Source: Amoebidium appalachense
Taxonomy: Eukaryota; Ichthyosporea
Length of the DNA: 64,000 nucleotides
Reading direction: 5' to 3'
Assembly: GCA_963693365.1 (NCBI GenBank)
Contig: CAVNZM010000001.1
Coordinates: forward strand, 9,548,001-9,612,000
Shown: positions 1 to 16,540 of the stretch, piece after piece
Layout: every line of letters begins with the position of its first letter
Numbering within the stretch: position 1 is the first letter of the stretch
Made by a program: the position numbers and the translations under genes
Notes under the pieces: generated by a model
The model's input: the letters and a program-made list of their open reading frames with translations, nothing else
Told to the model about the DNA's origin: nothing
The model's database searches: none

Positions 1-6
1 CATTAC

Positions 7-4734
<4,728 letters not shown>

Positions 4735-4749
4735 GCTTGCTACCTGTTA

Positions 4750-5218
4750 GAAGACCCACTGCAGACGAAGGAAGCTATTATGCTTGGGCACACATGTATG
4801 CACCGTACACACGTTACACAAAGAATAGAACAAAAAATAACTTGACACTGAGAGTCCGTGTTGCCTGGACAGTTTAACCACAAAACTGCGCGCCAAAAAT
4901 AATAGTAAGCCAATCAGATGAAATGATTCTAATATTTCAAACCCTGTGTGCGACTTGAGCGTGGGGCTGTGCCAAGTCACCAGGCTTGAAATGCAGAGTC
5001 GAAGTCAGAGTCTAAAGTCATGGGGAGAGAGGGGTGGGGTGGGGGTGTGGGGGGGGGGGGGGAGGGGGGGGGGATGTGCTGTTTGTTGTCGTCACAGTGT
5101 GTGTACTGAACAGTACCTACACCCAAAAGAAAAACGGCGTTACAGAACCATGCATTGCATGTGGGTCTGCAGAGATATCCCCCCCCTCCCTCCCCCCTCC
5201 CCCCGCTCTCCCCCTCCA

Positions 5219-5250
<32 letters not shown>

Positions 5251-5308
5251 AGTTTTTTTCCAAAAATCAAAATTAGACCCTACCAACCCTGGAGGATTTT
5301 CAAGAACA

Positions 5309-5346
<38 letters not shown>

Positions 5347-6237
5347 CCGGGGGGGGGGAAGGATAGAGCTCGAATTCTACTGTAACAGCCCATGAACCTT
5401 GAGATTCTAAACCCTTTCCGGCTAGTTTAAATTTTGAAAAATTTAACACCTGTTATCTTCACTCTGATGATCACGGTGTCGCGAGTACCTTCTGTATTAC
5501 TATGCCCCAATTGCATGCGAAAACTTCAAGAGTCTGAGCTTCGATCATATCATTCAATGCAAGACATGAAGTATTGTAAATGAGGCAGAAAATTATGAGT
5601 GGTATTGGAACTTTGAGGGCCAAAACACCTTAGCTAGAATATTTTTTGCAGATAATCAGGCTCAGGCTGCTTCGAGTTCTTGCAGAATTCTGCTTGCATG
5701 CTTGCAGCAGAACTAGCAGAATGCGTATACATCTGCTAAGGTATTTTGGCTCTCAACTTTCACGTTTTGAAGCTCATCTATAGCCAGAACCGGAAACTGT
5801 TGCTCTGCAAGTCTTCTCAAACGTTATTCTAAGAGCAGCCTAATTATTCTGCAAGCTTAGAATTATTCTGCAAAAAGCACAATTCTTTGGAACTCGTTGA
5901 AACTTTCGAATAATCTCCTTTGCTTAGGGCATATGCATAGCTAGGCCTCTGAAGATCCCGAGTGTGGCCTTGGGTCGACCTGCATAGCATTAAAAGTTGC
6001 AGATACGTATACAGGGGGTGACTGAAATTCGGATCATAGGTACTTTGGAAATAGAATCAATTTATCTACTTTTTCAGGGACCATATCCTCATCAGTTTTC
6101 TTAGATTGACCCTGTTGGAATATTTCAGTGATAGGACCCCCGCTGGCAGAAACCTATTGTGTGGCCTGTAGACCCATCTATCCCCATAGAATCGATCCTC
6201 CCCTTTTTCAGTCGGCAGTCCCGATACCATATGGTCT
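4750..6237. other. Non-coding spacer between E(z) and the LINE
   Basis: 4750-5030 is upstream of the E(z) start and could hold its promoter; I see no clear core element. 5036-5360 is G- and C-homopolymer. 5400-6230 is AT-rich with scattered short palindrome-like words (GCAGAATTCTGC, TTATTCTGCAA) of the family that is denser at 10.9 kb. No supported gene. Confidence 0.6.
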
Positions 6238-8315
6238 ATGATATCTAGTTATAGCTCTAGTAAGTCTTGTGGACCTGATGGACTTCCTGCTGGGTTTCTT
6301 AAAATCCTTGTTCCCTCCTACCCACAAAAGGAAAGTGATCGTGCTATTAAACCTGATCTTACTATTATGTTAAGCTCTGTCTTTTCTTGGTGTGTTAAAT
6401 GTGGACATGTCCCGTCATCTTGGTTAGATACCTTAGTGATCCCCATAGTTAAGAAGGACTCTGAGGGCCCCATATCATCTTTTCGCCCCATCACACTAAC
6501 CCAGGTTGTTCGTAGGTTCTTTGAAGCTTGCTTACTTAGGCACGGCGGTGTTTCTAGATGGCCGTGTTACTTAGGTTATTTGCACATCACCCTAGGTTTC
6601 AATCTCAGAATGATTCTTCACATACACCCATGCCAATCCGCTTTTCGTAAGAACAATTCGTGTTATGTTCAAATAGTGGCACTGCACGATTCTATGCAAG
6701 TTGGTGCACGATATGTTGGCTTTATTGATTGGAAAACTGCTTACGATTCTGTCTCCCCTGGTCTCCTATGGGAAAAGCTTGCAGGGCACGGGGTGTACCA
6801 CACTGCATTGGTGTTCTGTTAGAAGCACTCTTGTCTCAAACCTATGGTAGAGCTGTGGTTAATGGGCATCTTTCATATGGTTTTTCTCGTACTAGAGGTC
6901 TCTTGCAGGGTTCATTGCTTAGCCCCTTTTTGTTTAACCTATTTATAGATGATTTGGCTGTCAAGATTTATGCCGAAAACGATGGCCCTATTAATAACTT
7001 TTTCGCCTGCACTTCTCTATGCTGATGATCTGTCCCTCCTTGCCCGTACCCCTAGACGCCTGCAAAGATTGTTCGATGTAGTGTCAGAGTGGTGCAAGGC
7101 AAACCTTATAACCCTTAACATAGACAAATGTGGTGTTCTTGTACCTGATATAGCTATTAATTTACACACATTTACATTGTCATCTAAACCTGTACCTATA
7201 GTTCCAGAATACAAATATCTTGGTGTTCCGGTTAATTCTGTTGGCGTTATCATGTTTTCCCATATGGTCGAAAAGAGGGTAGAGTTGGCTCGTAGGCGGT
7301 TAGCTTTCTTCTCGGCTAATATTTTTAAAGACACACCCCTCCATCCTTCTATTAGACTTACATTTATTCGCACTTTTGTCTTCCCGGCATGTGAATATGG
7401 TTTACCCCTTCTCGCCGCTTGGATCAAGAAAGAGAGAACTAGAGCGCTTAAACCCTTCGCAAATTTCCTTGAAGCAGAAGTTGCCTCCTTTCTATCTAAC
7501 AACTGTTGTAAACCTGGGCCTGTAAAGCTCTCGATATATGGTCTGGTCCCAATAGCTGCTAGAGTATCCCATCTCGCGCTGAAAATCAATAAGGTGCACA
7601 TAAGCCGCTTAAAGAAGTATTTGCCCTCCCACCCTCTCTTCTCTATCCGACCTGTCCCCTCCTCACCTCTCCCCTCTCTCCTTCCCTCTCTTTCTCCTTC
7701 TCCCCCGGGCACAAATACAAATAAACCCCGCAAAAGTGTGCGTGTGACTTTGGACTGCCACTTACTTATTAAACATGTACACAATCACAAGATCATGCAC
7801 GCAATATAACAAATGGAAAAAGATACCACACGACACTAGACCCGATGAAAGCAGACACCTTGAAAAACTAAGCCTTATGTCTCGTTTTATATATAATGAC
7901 CGCCTTAACCATATTGCCAAATATGGCACTCGCAAATGTATAACACCTGATTACATATTACCTTCCTGTAGAACTGGTCTTTCTCTAGCGCCTGATGGTA
8001 TTATTGGTCAATTACCGTAACGCTTTTACTGTACACGTGCTACAGAGTGGAGATCTAATGAGTATAAGGTGGCATCGTTTGCATGCCCAAACAACACACA
8101 CACACACCAGTTTAAACGGTCATGTATCGCCAAATGTAGTTTGATAGACCACATAATACCGCAACACACACACGTCACATTCACAACAGACACCCAGAAA
8201 GATAGCCTACCTGTAAATTACAACATCCTTGATTTTATACTAAACACGCGTAACTACGACCTGTTTATTAGATGTATTGATTGGCTTGAGAAACACATCA
8301 TTACAAAATTCTAGC

Positions 8316-8405
<90 letters not shown>

Positions 8406-8432
8406 CAGCTGATACCGAGTGTTCCAGGGGAG

Positions 8433-8479
<47 letters not shown>

Positions 8480-8682
8480 AAAAATAAAAAAAAATCGGGG
8501 AACCCCAACTAATTGATTTTTTTTAGTCTTTATGGTGTCCCGTAGAGAAAGTAAACCCTGATATATAGTCATCACCCGACATCTATGTACGTGATCATAA
8601 TATACCGCTGAGGGGATATTCCGAGCAAAAACCCCCCATACCTGAGACTGGTCTCTCTTTGCCTTAAACAGCGTAAACCCCA
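6238..8682 (+). pseudogene. Non-LTR retrotransposon (LINE), 5'-truncated and frameshifted reverse transcriptase
   Basis: Reverse-transcriptase blocks appear in order but in different frames: SCGPDGLPAGFLK and FRPITLTQ (frame from 6238), FIDWKTAYDSVSPGLL (6721-6770), then RGLLQGSLLSPFLFNLFIDDL (about 6895-6955, frame +3), then LLYADDLSLLA (about 7015, frame +1), followed by a thumb-like region up to 7690. A further frame carries the C-terminal region 7775-8017 and an 81-codon tail, 8069-8311, ending at TAG. At least two frame changes and the missing endonuclease make it inactive. After the stop come (CA)~44 (8315-8401) and a C-run/A-run, then about 200 bp of 3' UTR to roughly 8682, where similarity to the inverted copy at 61.8 kb ends. 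That second copy defines the 3' end. Confidence 0.85.
8315..8485 (+). repeat. (CA)n and C32/A9 tract within the LINE 3' UTR
   Basis: (CA)n at 8315-8401 follows the LINE stop codon. A C-run of about 37 nt plus A-run lies at 8432-8490 between the conserved flanks AGGGGAGCCCC and CGGGGAACCCCAACTAATTG. The second copy has the same flanks with a very different tract. Confidence 0.9.
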
Positions 8683-8789
8683 TCCCTATATGACTTAGAA
8701 CCAATCACATTGCCTCTTATAAGCTACCATCATCCCATAGTCAACACGATCACGATAGCGAGTGAGATGGGTTAACATATGCGATTGCA

Positions 8790-9006
8790 TATTCTGACAG
8801 ACCCGTCCAGGGGGAAGGGAGGAGGAGGAGAGGGGGGAGGGGGGGGGGGGGGGGGGGGGGCTTCCCCTCCCCTTCCCCCCACCCCAATCCACCCGCCCGC
8901 CTCCTCCCTCTCTTCCACGGGGAATTCACTGGGCTGGGTTGGGACTAATATCAAGAGGCGTGTGTGAGTGACTGTGTGAGCTAGTGTAGTATGCGTGTGT
9001 GTGTAT

Positions 9007-9037
<31 letters not shown>

Positions 9038-9135
9038 GGGGGGGGGAGTACCATAGTGTGTGTGGAAGGGGGGGGAGGGATTCGGGGGGGGGGGGGGGGG
9101 GGGTCGTGGGCGGAGGGGGGGGGGGGGGGGGGTAT
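8790..9135. repeat. G-rich homopolymer tracts and short (GT)n
   Basis: G-runs at 8835-8860, 9020-9046, 9086-9103 and 9115-9132 with a (GT)n at 8995-9020. No coding signal. Confidence 0.8.
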
Positions 9136-9264
9136 GTACTAAACCCGCAGGCGGCCGCCGTGCACTGGGAAATCCAAGTCCCCTGTTTTATTTTGTTGTA
9201 ACGATAGTTTTATTTCGTTTTGGTTTCTTGATGAGCGTTCGATCTCAAGTTGTGTATGATAAGA

Positions 9265-9541
9265 GAGTGCCTGTTTGATTTTCTGTTTTAAACCACTTGT
9301 ACCCGGCTCGTATACACAAAGGACACAAATCTACACACTTGCGCAAGCACACACTTCACGAGTGCCTGTTTGATTTTCTGTTTTAAACCACTTGTACCCG
9401 GCTCGTATACACAAAGGACACAAATTTACACACTTGCGCAAGCACACACTTCACGAGTGCCTGTTTGATTTTCTGTTTTAAACCACTTGTACCCGGCTCG
9501 TATACACAAAGGACACAAATTTACACACTTGCGCAACACAC
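9265..9541 (+). repeat. 95-bp tandem repeat, 2.9 copies
   Basis: The word GAGTGCCTGTTTGATTTTCTG recurs at 9265, 9360 and 9455, an exact 95-bp period. Copies are nearly identical (one C/T difference before TACACACTTGCGCAAG), so the expansion is recent. It ends in a CA-rich stretch. Confidence 0.95.
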
Positions 9542-9821
9542 ACCTTCACACACACGCACACGCATACAACCAGACCGTGAGGTGTACACAGGAAATGCCA
9601 CACACGTGTGCACGCATGTGCGCTCATGCGCATACTATGCACTGAGCGTGCGCCCACGCGCGCGCACACACACACCTGCCATGCGCATACACACGCACAC
9701 GCCGAATCTACCGTGTACCACACACACATGCACACCGTGCACTGTGTGCGCGCTCAAATGCATGTATGCACACATGCACACCCGCCCGAGCAGACATGTA
9801 CACATATGACTTTCTGCACTG

Positions 9822-9873
<52 letters not shown>

Positions 9874-10055
9874 CCTTTTTGGAAGGGGAAGAATTACATG
9901 GGCCAAGCCTCCAGCGACTAAGTAGGAGTGTGCGTGCTACTGCGTGTGTGCGCGCATGTCTATACGTGCGCGCGCGCGCGCGTGTGTGTTTGTGTGCATG
10001 CGTGTGTGTGCACGTGTGTGTGCGTGTGTGTTCGTGCGTGCATGCATGTGTGTGT

Positions 10056-10115
<60 letters not shown>

Positions 10116-10124
10116 GTGTGTCAC

Positions 10125-10200
<76 letters not shown>

Positions 10201-10432
10201 CGTGCATGTGAGTGGCACGTGGGGTCTGGCCATGTCAGCGGGGGGCCCGGGAGGCCCGGGGGGGGGAGGGGGGGGGCGGGGGGGGGGGGGGGGGGAGGAA
10301 GGGAAGAGGGGAGGGAGGGGGAGGAGGGGGAGGGGGGGGATCCGATGGAGCAGCAGAGGGCAGCAGTTGGAACTTCGTGTATGAGTACTGGTAGTAGGCT
10401 TGTGTACATGGCCATGGGGAGGGAGAGTGGGG

Positions 10433-10470
<38 letters not shown>

Positions 10471-10510
10471 AGAGGGGGGGGGGGGGGGGAGCTAGGTAGG
10501 GGGGACGGGG
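9542..10510. repeat. CA/GT microsatellites followed by a G-rich block
   Basis: CA-rich and CGCG-containing sequence to 9800, (CA)n 9822-9871, (GT)n 10057-10110 and 10124-10190, then G-runs and GGGA tracts 10240-10510. No gene seen. Confidence 0.85.
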
Positions 10511-10925
10511 GAGGGGAATGATTAATGGGTTGGATGGCATGGAAGTGGAGAAATCAAATGACAACCATGCAAAACATTACAACACTGGTAGAAACCAGAA
10601 ACAAAATGTCATGGAAATAGATTTGAAAACCAAAACAGTAGTAAAAAACTGATTATCAAAATTTTTCAAACGTGCAGGCTTACACAATGAGCGCTTGATT
10701 GATCATAGTTAGTGCCCGTCATCAGGCCTTTGGGGGGTTCCCATTCAGCTACACATCAAAGAATGACGTTGAAAGGTGCTTTGACCATGACTCATGCATG
10801 TTTTTTTTTCCCTTGGGGGGGGGGGGGGGGGGGGGGGGGAGGGGGGGGGGGGGGGGGGGGTCCCCGGGGGGGTCGTCGGACGAGTGCAGAAGAGGGCCCA
10901 ACCATATCGGCTGGGTCAACTCGCT

Positions 10926-11205
10926 CCGAGCAGAATTATTCTGCAAAAAGCAGAATTATTCTAGCTAAAAGCAGAATTATTTAGCAAAAGCATAATTATT
11001 CTGCTAAAAGCAGAATCAATCAGCTAAAAGCAGAATTATTCCGCTAAACAGCACATTCCCCCTTATTCCGCTAAGCAGGATCATTCTGCAAAAATAAGCA
11101 TAATTATTCTACAAGAAGAATTATTCCACTAAAAGCAGAATTATTCTGCTGTCGAAAGCAGAACAATTCTGCTAAAAGCAGAGTGATTCTGCTTTTTGCA
11201 AGTTG
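10926..11205 (+). repeat. Array of short palindromic GCAGAATTATTCTGC repeats
   Basis: The 15-bp near-palindrome GCAGAATTATTCTGC and variants recur roughly every 20-25 bp, linked by AAAA or TAAAA (for example at 10930, 10951, 10971, 11000, 11027, 11130, 11157). Two adjacent units can form stem-loops. Related words occur at 5640-5890, 51960-52190 and 52440-52600. Confidence 0.85.
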
Positions 11206-11658
11206 ACTCTGCCGATGTGGTTGGACCCTCAGATGGCGGCTAGGACAGCATCAGGCTGGGACCAGTCACGTGCACACTGGGAAAGCCAGTAGCCAATGCT
11301 ATTATTATTGTTATCAGTATCAAATTAGCATACATCATGATGAAAGCATACCCGTGCTCAACATATGCATAGCATTACGTTGTTTCCTATAATGTAAACA
11401 AAAATGCTTGCACTCAAAATTAATCCCTATGGATGTGGCTACTATTATTGTTCCCCAAGCCCCCTTCTCTCCCATCAAGGGGAAATATAAATGGCGCGGC
11501 TGCCTAAGGAAAGAAGGTAAAAGAAAAACAGAAAAGTGAAATCCGAAAGAAACATGATGTCTTTAGAAACTATTACGTACAGTATAGGGGCATTACCCTC
11601 ATTGCACAGTGACATCGATATCAAAACTACCAGCGAGTGACACTTTCGAGTAGCTAGC

Positions 11659-11701
<43 letters not shown>

Positions 11702-11717
11702 AAAAGATAGAGGAAAA

Positions 11718-11749
<32 letters not shown>

Positions 11750-11928
11750 AGAAGAAGGAAAGAAAAGAAAACAAAAAGCTTTCAAATAACACAACTGTGC
11801 CACCATCCTACATCTGCAGTACGTATCAGCAGCTGCAACCACACGCAACAAACTTAATACACACCGGCGTTTCTATGTACACCCTCTCTCGAACGCAACA
11901 ACAAAGACAAGTGACTACCTCACGAGCC

Positions 11929-11979
<51 letters not shown>

Positions 11980-12060
11980 AAAAAAAAAAGGACAAAAAAA
12001 TATAACAAAAACAAAGACGAGCTCGAGACACTGCCCAATCATAACGGCAAACACTACCCA
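11206..12060. other. Spacer downstream of the hAT-like gene
   Basis: Unique AT-rich sequence 11206-11650, then a C-run/A-run (11661-11705) followed by a GA-rich purine tract (11706-11770), and a second C-run/A-run (11931-11989). No coding sequence recognised. As the 3' flank of the minus-strand gene it shows no obvious terminal inverted repeat. Confidence 0.6.
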
Positions 12061-12065
12061 CTCAA

Positions 12066-14453
12066 TCAATCATTTTCCGGCTTCTTTTCCATAAAGCACT
12101 TTGTGGGCATGGGCTGCTCCCGCAGGATGTGCATGTTATCATGGCAAAACAAAACCTGCTCCACCCTCGTGGTCACAAGACCCGTGCTGTGATCCGTAAC
12201 CGTTAACCCCGCCGGAGAAAACACATGCTCGCTGTCAGGCAAACTGGCAGGCACAGCGAGAAAGCGACGCGCCAGAGCAGCGAGGAGAGGGTACGTTCCG
12301 GCATGAAACCTCCACCACTTAAGCGGATCGGATGTGAAGTCAATCTGCGTGTGCTCCGGCCCTTTCCACCTACCCAACTCCTCCGCCACCACCTGATTGC
12401 GCCGATGAAAGTACTGCTGGTCGTATTCCCGCTGGCCCTCCGCGGCAACATCTGCTGCTGGCGATGGCTGCCCACCTGCGCCCACTACGCCGGCCGCAAC
12501 AGCAAGTCTCGCTCGTTTGGGTGGAGGGCCGTTGTTCGGCGCGCGTGCGGGGCTGGCGACATCGGGCGGCTGGGTCCTCCGCCGGGAGCGGGGGCCGGGC
12601 TGGGGCTGGGGTGGCTCAGGCACCGCGGGCCTCATTTCCTGTTGTTGTTGTTGTTGTTGTTGTTGCTGCTGCTGCTGTTGCAGTCTGGGAAAGCGACGCT
12701 GCTGGTAATCGTACTCCTTGCACATCAAGTCCTCGAGGGCGTCCCAAACCGCCGCCTGCAAAGGCGCGTCGAAATACTCAAGCGCAAAGGTGCGCGGGTC
12801 GAGCGCGGTGGCAACCCCGAAAATCCATCTATGCTCCTCCGGAATGTTTTCCCACACCCGATCCGAAAAGTCCGCGCGGATGAACTCGTGTAGCTGCCTG
12901 GCCGCAGGGTGAAGATCGTCGTGGTCGATGGTGATTTCCTCCCAGCCATTCTTGCCGTTGTGCATGTACGTGACGCGGTCACTGTTTAGGCATTTCTCGA
13001 TGAGTATCGCGTGGGGGAGAACGAGCGAAAAGGTGACTCTTGACGAGAGGATCTGCTCGGCATGCTCCTTGAAAGGGTCCATCACGCCGATAATCTGTTC
13101 GAGCGCCTCGAATTCGCTGACGGTGTGGCAAGCGATTTTCCCCGGGTTTTTGCGCGCGAACAGTTGTAGTGCGGGAAAGTTGTTCCGGACCCCCTCGAGT
13201 AGCTCCAACGTCGAAATCCAATGTGTTTCCGTGTCTGTCGGAAGCGACACCATGTTAAAACCGAGCTCCGACTGTGCGGCTTTCAGTTGAGTCTCGGCGC
13301 GCGGGTTTTTCCGAAAGAAGTGCACGTCATCGCGAGTCTTTTCAATGATTGCGCGGGCAGGTGCCGTTAACGGGTCCGGATCGTCCGTAAAAAGAGCATG
13401 TTTCACGGTGAGTTGAAAGGTGTTCGCCACACACCGGGGATTGAGCAGTTCGGGCAGACCCTTCTGGATATGGGAGGAAAAATTGCCAAACACGTTCGTG
13501 ATTTTGGGGTCATTTTCAGTGACCACAAACTGAAACATTTTGCGGGGATCATCCAGTCCCGTTCCTTTCGTTATGCCCCTCGTCATTGCTCTTGCATGGT
13601 TCTCACTCGTGTGTTGTTCGTTGAACTCGGTCATGCTTATGGTTGCGCTCTGCATTTCCCACTTATCATCGATCCAATTCGCCGTCACGCCGAGGTAGTT
13701 ACTATCGCTCCCTTTCGATTTCCAAGCGCCTGCCGTACCCACAATCCTCTCTCCGTCCTGAAGAGCCCCTTTGATTTTCTCCTCCACCGCCGTGCGAACC
13801 TGAGTGTACCGTTCGTGCATAATCTCCTGAACTTTCGTGCGGTCTGTCGGGTGGTACTTGCCTCCCGATATCTGAGTGCAGAACGCACGAAAACCCGGTT
13901 GATCGATCGTTGCAACAGGCTGCAAATCACCGATGACGATGTTGTCCACAAAGGCAACATTGGCGCGTTGCAGGTCGACCTTTCGGGTTCCCGACGGGGC
14001 AGTGTGTACGCGGTTGCTTGAACTTTGGGTGAGGGGGGGGAGAGAGCCACCGGCTGCGCCACGTGCATTCGAATTCCCCGCACGGGGGCCGGAAGAGACC
14101 GTTTCCAGAGTCCTCTGGACTTCGGGTAAATCGCCGTGATGTTTTCTCAGGTGTGCCTCTTGATTTCCTGTGCCCTGTGATTTCTGGTGTAGCCAACGTG
14201 GGCTGTTTTCGCAATGTTTGCAGTAGATGTATGTGCCACCATGCGTCTTCTCAACATAGGTGCCTTCTCTCATCGCTCTCTCCGCTTGTCTCGTTCGCTC
14301 GTCCATTTCATCTTTCTTGTAATAGAAGTGGCCGTCTTTAAATATTGCTGACGTTCTCTTCTGATTGTAGAGAATGTGGTTGTTCCGAACGCCTACTTCA
14401 TCCATCATGCGCTGGGCCTCGGCTGCCAGCCACAGGGGATGGGGTTCAGCCAT
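12066..14453 (-). CDS. hAT-superfamily transposase-like protein, intact ORF, possibly domesticated
   Basis: An uninterrupted 795-codon frame. A BED-like zinc finger is at residues 77-106 (C78-x2-C81, H101-x4-H106). The hAT RNase-H-like core follows: WKSKGSDSNYLGVTANWID (244-262), VVTENDPKITNVF (310-322), CVANTFQLTVKHAL (341-354), ATALDPR (548-554). The C-terminal hAT dimerisation block is clear: DPLKWWRFHAGTYPLLAALARRFL, then VPASLPDSEHVFSPAG (709-750). Between core and C-terminus is an insert with Q15 (592-606) and a PPKRARL nuclear-localisation-like motif. In active hAT proteins the first catalytic Asp sits in a T-T-D-x-W motif; here it reads T-A-G-A-W (240-244). The second sits in VTDN; here it is VTEN. 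If that alignment is right, two of three catalytic acids are changed in an otherwise intact GC-rich ORF, which suggests an exapted DNA-binding protein. I found no convincing flanking inverted repeats. Confidence 0.85.
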   Translation of the reverse strand: MAEPHPLWLAAEAQRMMDEVGVRNNHILYNQKRTSAIFKDGHFYYKKDEMDERTRQAERAMREGTYVEKTHGGTYIYCKHCENSPRWLHQKSQGTGNQEAHLRKHHGDLPEVQRTLETVSSGPRAGNSNARGAAGGSLPPLTQSSSNRVHTAPSGTRKVDLQRANVAFVDNIVIGDLQPVATIDQPGFRAFCTQISGGKYHPTDRTKVQEIMHERYTQVRTAVEEKIKGALQDGERIVGTAGAWKSKGSDSNYLGVTANWIDDKWEMQSATISMTEFNEQHTSENHARAMTRGITKGTGLDDPRKMFQFVVTENDPKITNVFGNFSSHIQKGLPELLNPRCVANTFQLTVKHALFTDDPDPLTAPARAIIEKTRDDVHFFRKNPRAETQLKAAQSELGFNMVSLPTDTETHWISTLELLEGVRNNFPALQLFARKNPGKIACHTVSEFEALEQIIGVMDPFKEHAEQILSSRVTFSLVLPHAILIEKCLNSDRVTYMHNGKNGWEEITIDHDDLHPAARQLHEFIRADFSDRVWENIPEEHRWIFGVATALDPRTFALEYFDAPLQAAVWDALEDLMCKEYDYQQRRFPRLQQQQQQQQQQQQQQEMRPAVPEPPQPQPGPRSRRRTQPPDVASPARAPNNGPPPKRARLAVAAGVVGAGGQPSPAADVAAEGQREYDQQYFHRRNQVVAEELGRWKGPEHTQIDFTSDPLKWWRFHAGTYPLLAALARRFLAVPASLPDSEHVFSPAGLTVTDHSTGLVTTRVEQVLFCHDNMHILREQPMPTKCFMEKKPEND
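12642..12682 (-). repeat. CAA/CAG trinucleotide repeat encoding poly-Gln in the hAT-like protein
   Basis: On the minus strand a run of CAG then CAA codons encodes fifteen consecutive glutamines. It stays in frame and sits in the species-variable insert of the hAT core. Confidence 0.9.
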
Positions 14454-15904
14454 TTCGCGTTGTGTTTGCGAAGATGCGTGCGCTCTTTCGTGTTGCCATA
14501 GCTCACGCCAGGTAAGTTATTGAGGCCTTAGTGGCCTATGTGTATGTTGAAAGTGCTGCCATGTTCACAAAGACTTTGTTTTCCTTAGCGCAACCGTTAG
14601 CACAGAACTGCTCTCTGTCCGACCGTCATTGGATTTTGTTGTTTTCGAGCCCGTGAAAAGTCACAGTCTGGGCCGGATCGGAAGAATCGGAAGACCCGAG
14701 TCGCGACTTGCGACTCAAAGCTTGACTCAAAGTCGTGATCCAGCGACTCATAACAGCAGCAGTCTCCTTAGACCCTATACAGTGTGGAGGCTCTACTGCA
14801 ATCTTATTGGTGAACTATAGCATCGTTCGGAGCTGACCAATCAAACGGTGTTATCTCAATTAATCGTTCCTGGCCCTGTACGAACGTTCAAAACGTTGTA
14901 GCGTCTAGGCCTACTCCGTCTGTTCAAAATATAGGCATCATATTTAAGTTGTAATTCAGGCTAAAAATGCGGTTGCTGAACGCAAGAACAGCGATCTCAG
15001 ATGTGTTGTATGCGGCATCGCCAGCAAAATCCCCATATACCAACTGGCGCAAATGTATTGGATGTCGATGTTGTATTACCTTTTTTGGAACCCTTGCCAA
15101 CTACTGTGGTAACACATTGATTGAAATAAGCGTGTGCCGATTGGGTAAAAGACCTTAAGTTTGCTCCCAGTGGACCTTGTGAAGGTAGATTATATACCAT
15201 AACTTATACCTCTAGCAAAATAAAAAACAAGGTATAAAAATTAAACATTTTACAAAAATAAATAGTATAAATAAAAGCGAGTAATTGTTTAAAACATTTT
15301 TCATACACGCGACTACTAATTTGAGTCATTGTCGTTTCTATTCGTCCAAAATCACGCTCTGTTCACACCGGGACGACAGATTTCAAAAAGTTTGGTTCCA
15401 ACTTGGTTCGCTGTGCAATCACTCTTTGTTCAACCGCTTGTTCAAACAGAAACTGTGTGTTTTTCTGTACCATTTCTAGTCCCCTCTCTTCTTTTCTCTC
15501 TCATTTTTTCACCTGTGCGGTTCTTTCAAGTCAAGCGTTTGATTTTCTTTGTTGTGTTATCGGTGATTAGTCGGTAGCTGTTGTTGGCAGTGCCCTCCGT
15601 GAAGGCACCCTATCAAGGTGGGTGCTGAGCAAATCTTTAGACCGAGTCCTTGAATCTTTGAACATTAGACTATGATCAACCCCGCTGCTTTTCTGATGCT
15701 CTCTGTGTGATGAACAATGCAAACTTATAATTTACGTTAACACACATGCTTTTAGGGCTAGGGTTTTACAAAAGTCACACTTTCCTGGGCGTACATGTTG
15801 TGGAGATCTGAGATCTAGGCCACTGGGCGTGTGCACACACTGCTCTGGGTGTGCGTGTTCTTCTGTGTGTGCGTGCGTGCGTGCGCGATGTGTGCCTGTG
15901 CCTG
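14454..15904. other. Spacer between the hAT-like gene and AGL
   Basis: 14640-14760 carries GACTC/GAGTC-rich sequence (CGAGTCGCGACTTGCGACTC, then GACTCAAAGTC), the kind of subterminal motif many hAT elements have, but I could not pair it with an equivalent on the other side. 15200-15300 is AT-rich (TATAAAAATTAAAC). No supported gene; the open frames here lack family features. Confidence 0.45.
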
Positions 15905-15960
15905 TGCTTGTGCCTGTGTCTCTCTATCACTCAACCATGGGCACGTGCGCCACTTCCTTT

Positions 15961-15993
<33 letters not shown>

Positions 15994-16509
15994 CTCTACC
16001 TCCTACTATGGAAAAGTTTTCTCATCTTCTTGCCACCTCTTTCCCCTTACAATTAAACACACATAAACACATCCATGCCGCCCTACTCCCCCCCCTTCCC
16101 CCCCCCCCCCCCCCCCCCCCCCCCTTCCCCACCCCACCCCCTCCCCAGACGCGCACAAACACATACACACCACCACCCCTCCCTGTCTGCCTCCCCCCTC
16201 CTCCCCCCTCCCCCCCCCCCCCCCCCCCTCCCCTTCCCCCCAATCTCGACTTCCCTTTCTCCTTTCCCCACAATCCCGTCGCCGCCCCAACACTCACAAG
16301 TGTCTCTCTCTCACTCTCTCGGTGTGTGTTTGTGTGTGCGCTCAACCATGGGCATGTGCACCACCTTTGGCCTTCCCCCTTCTCCCCCCCCCCCCCCCCC
16401 CCCCCCCCTCCCTTTCCCCAACTCTACTATGGCGGAGTTCTCAGATTTTCTCACCATCTCGCTCCCCCCACAATTGAACACACAGACACATCCATATCCC
16501 CCCTCCCCG

Positions 16510-16540
<31 letters not shown>

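Noticed and set aside
14640-14760. hAT terminal inverted repeat (GACTC-rich)
   Set aside because: No matching inverted copy or 8-bp duplication found on the other side of the hAT-like gene.
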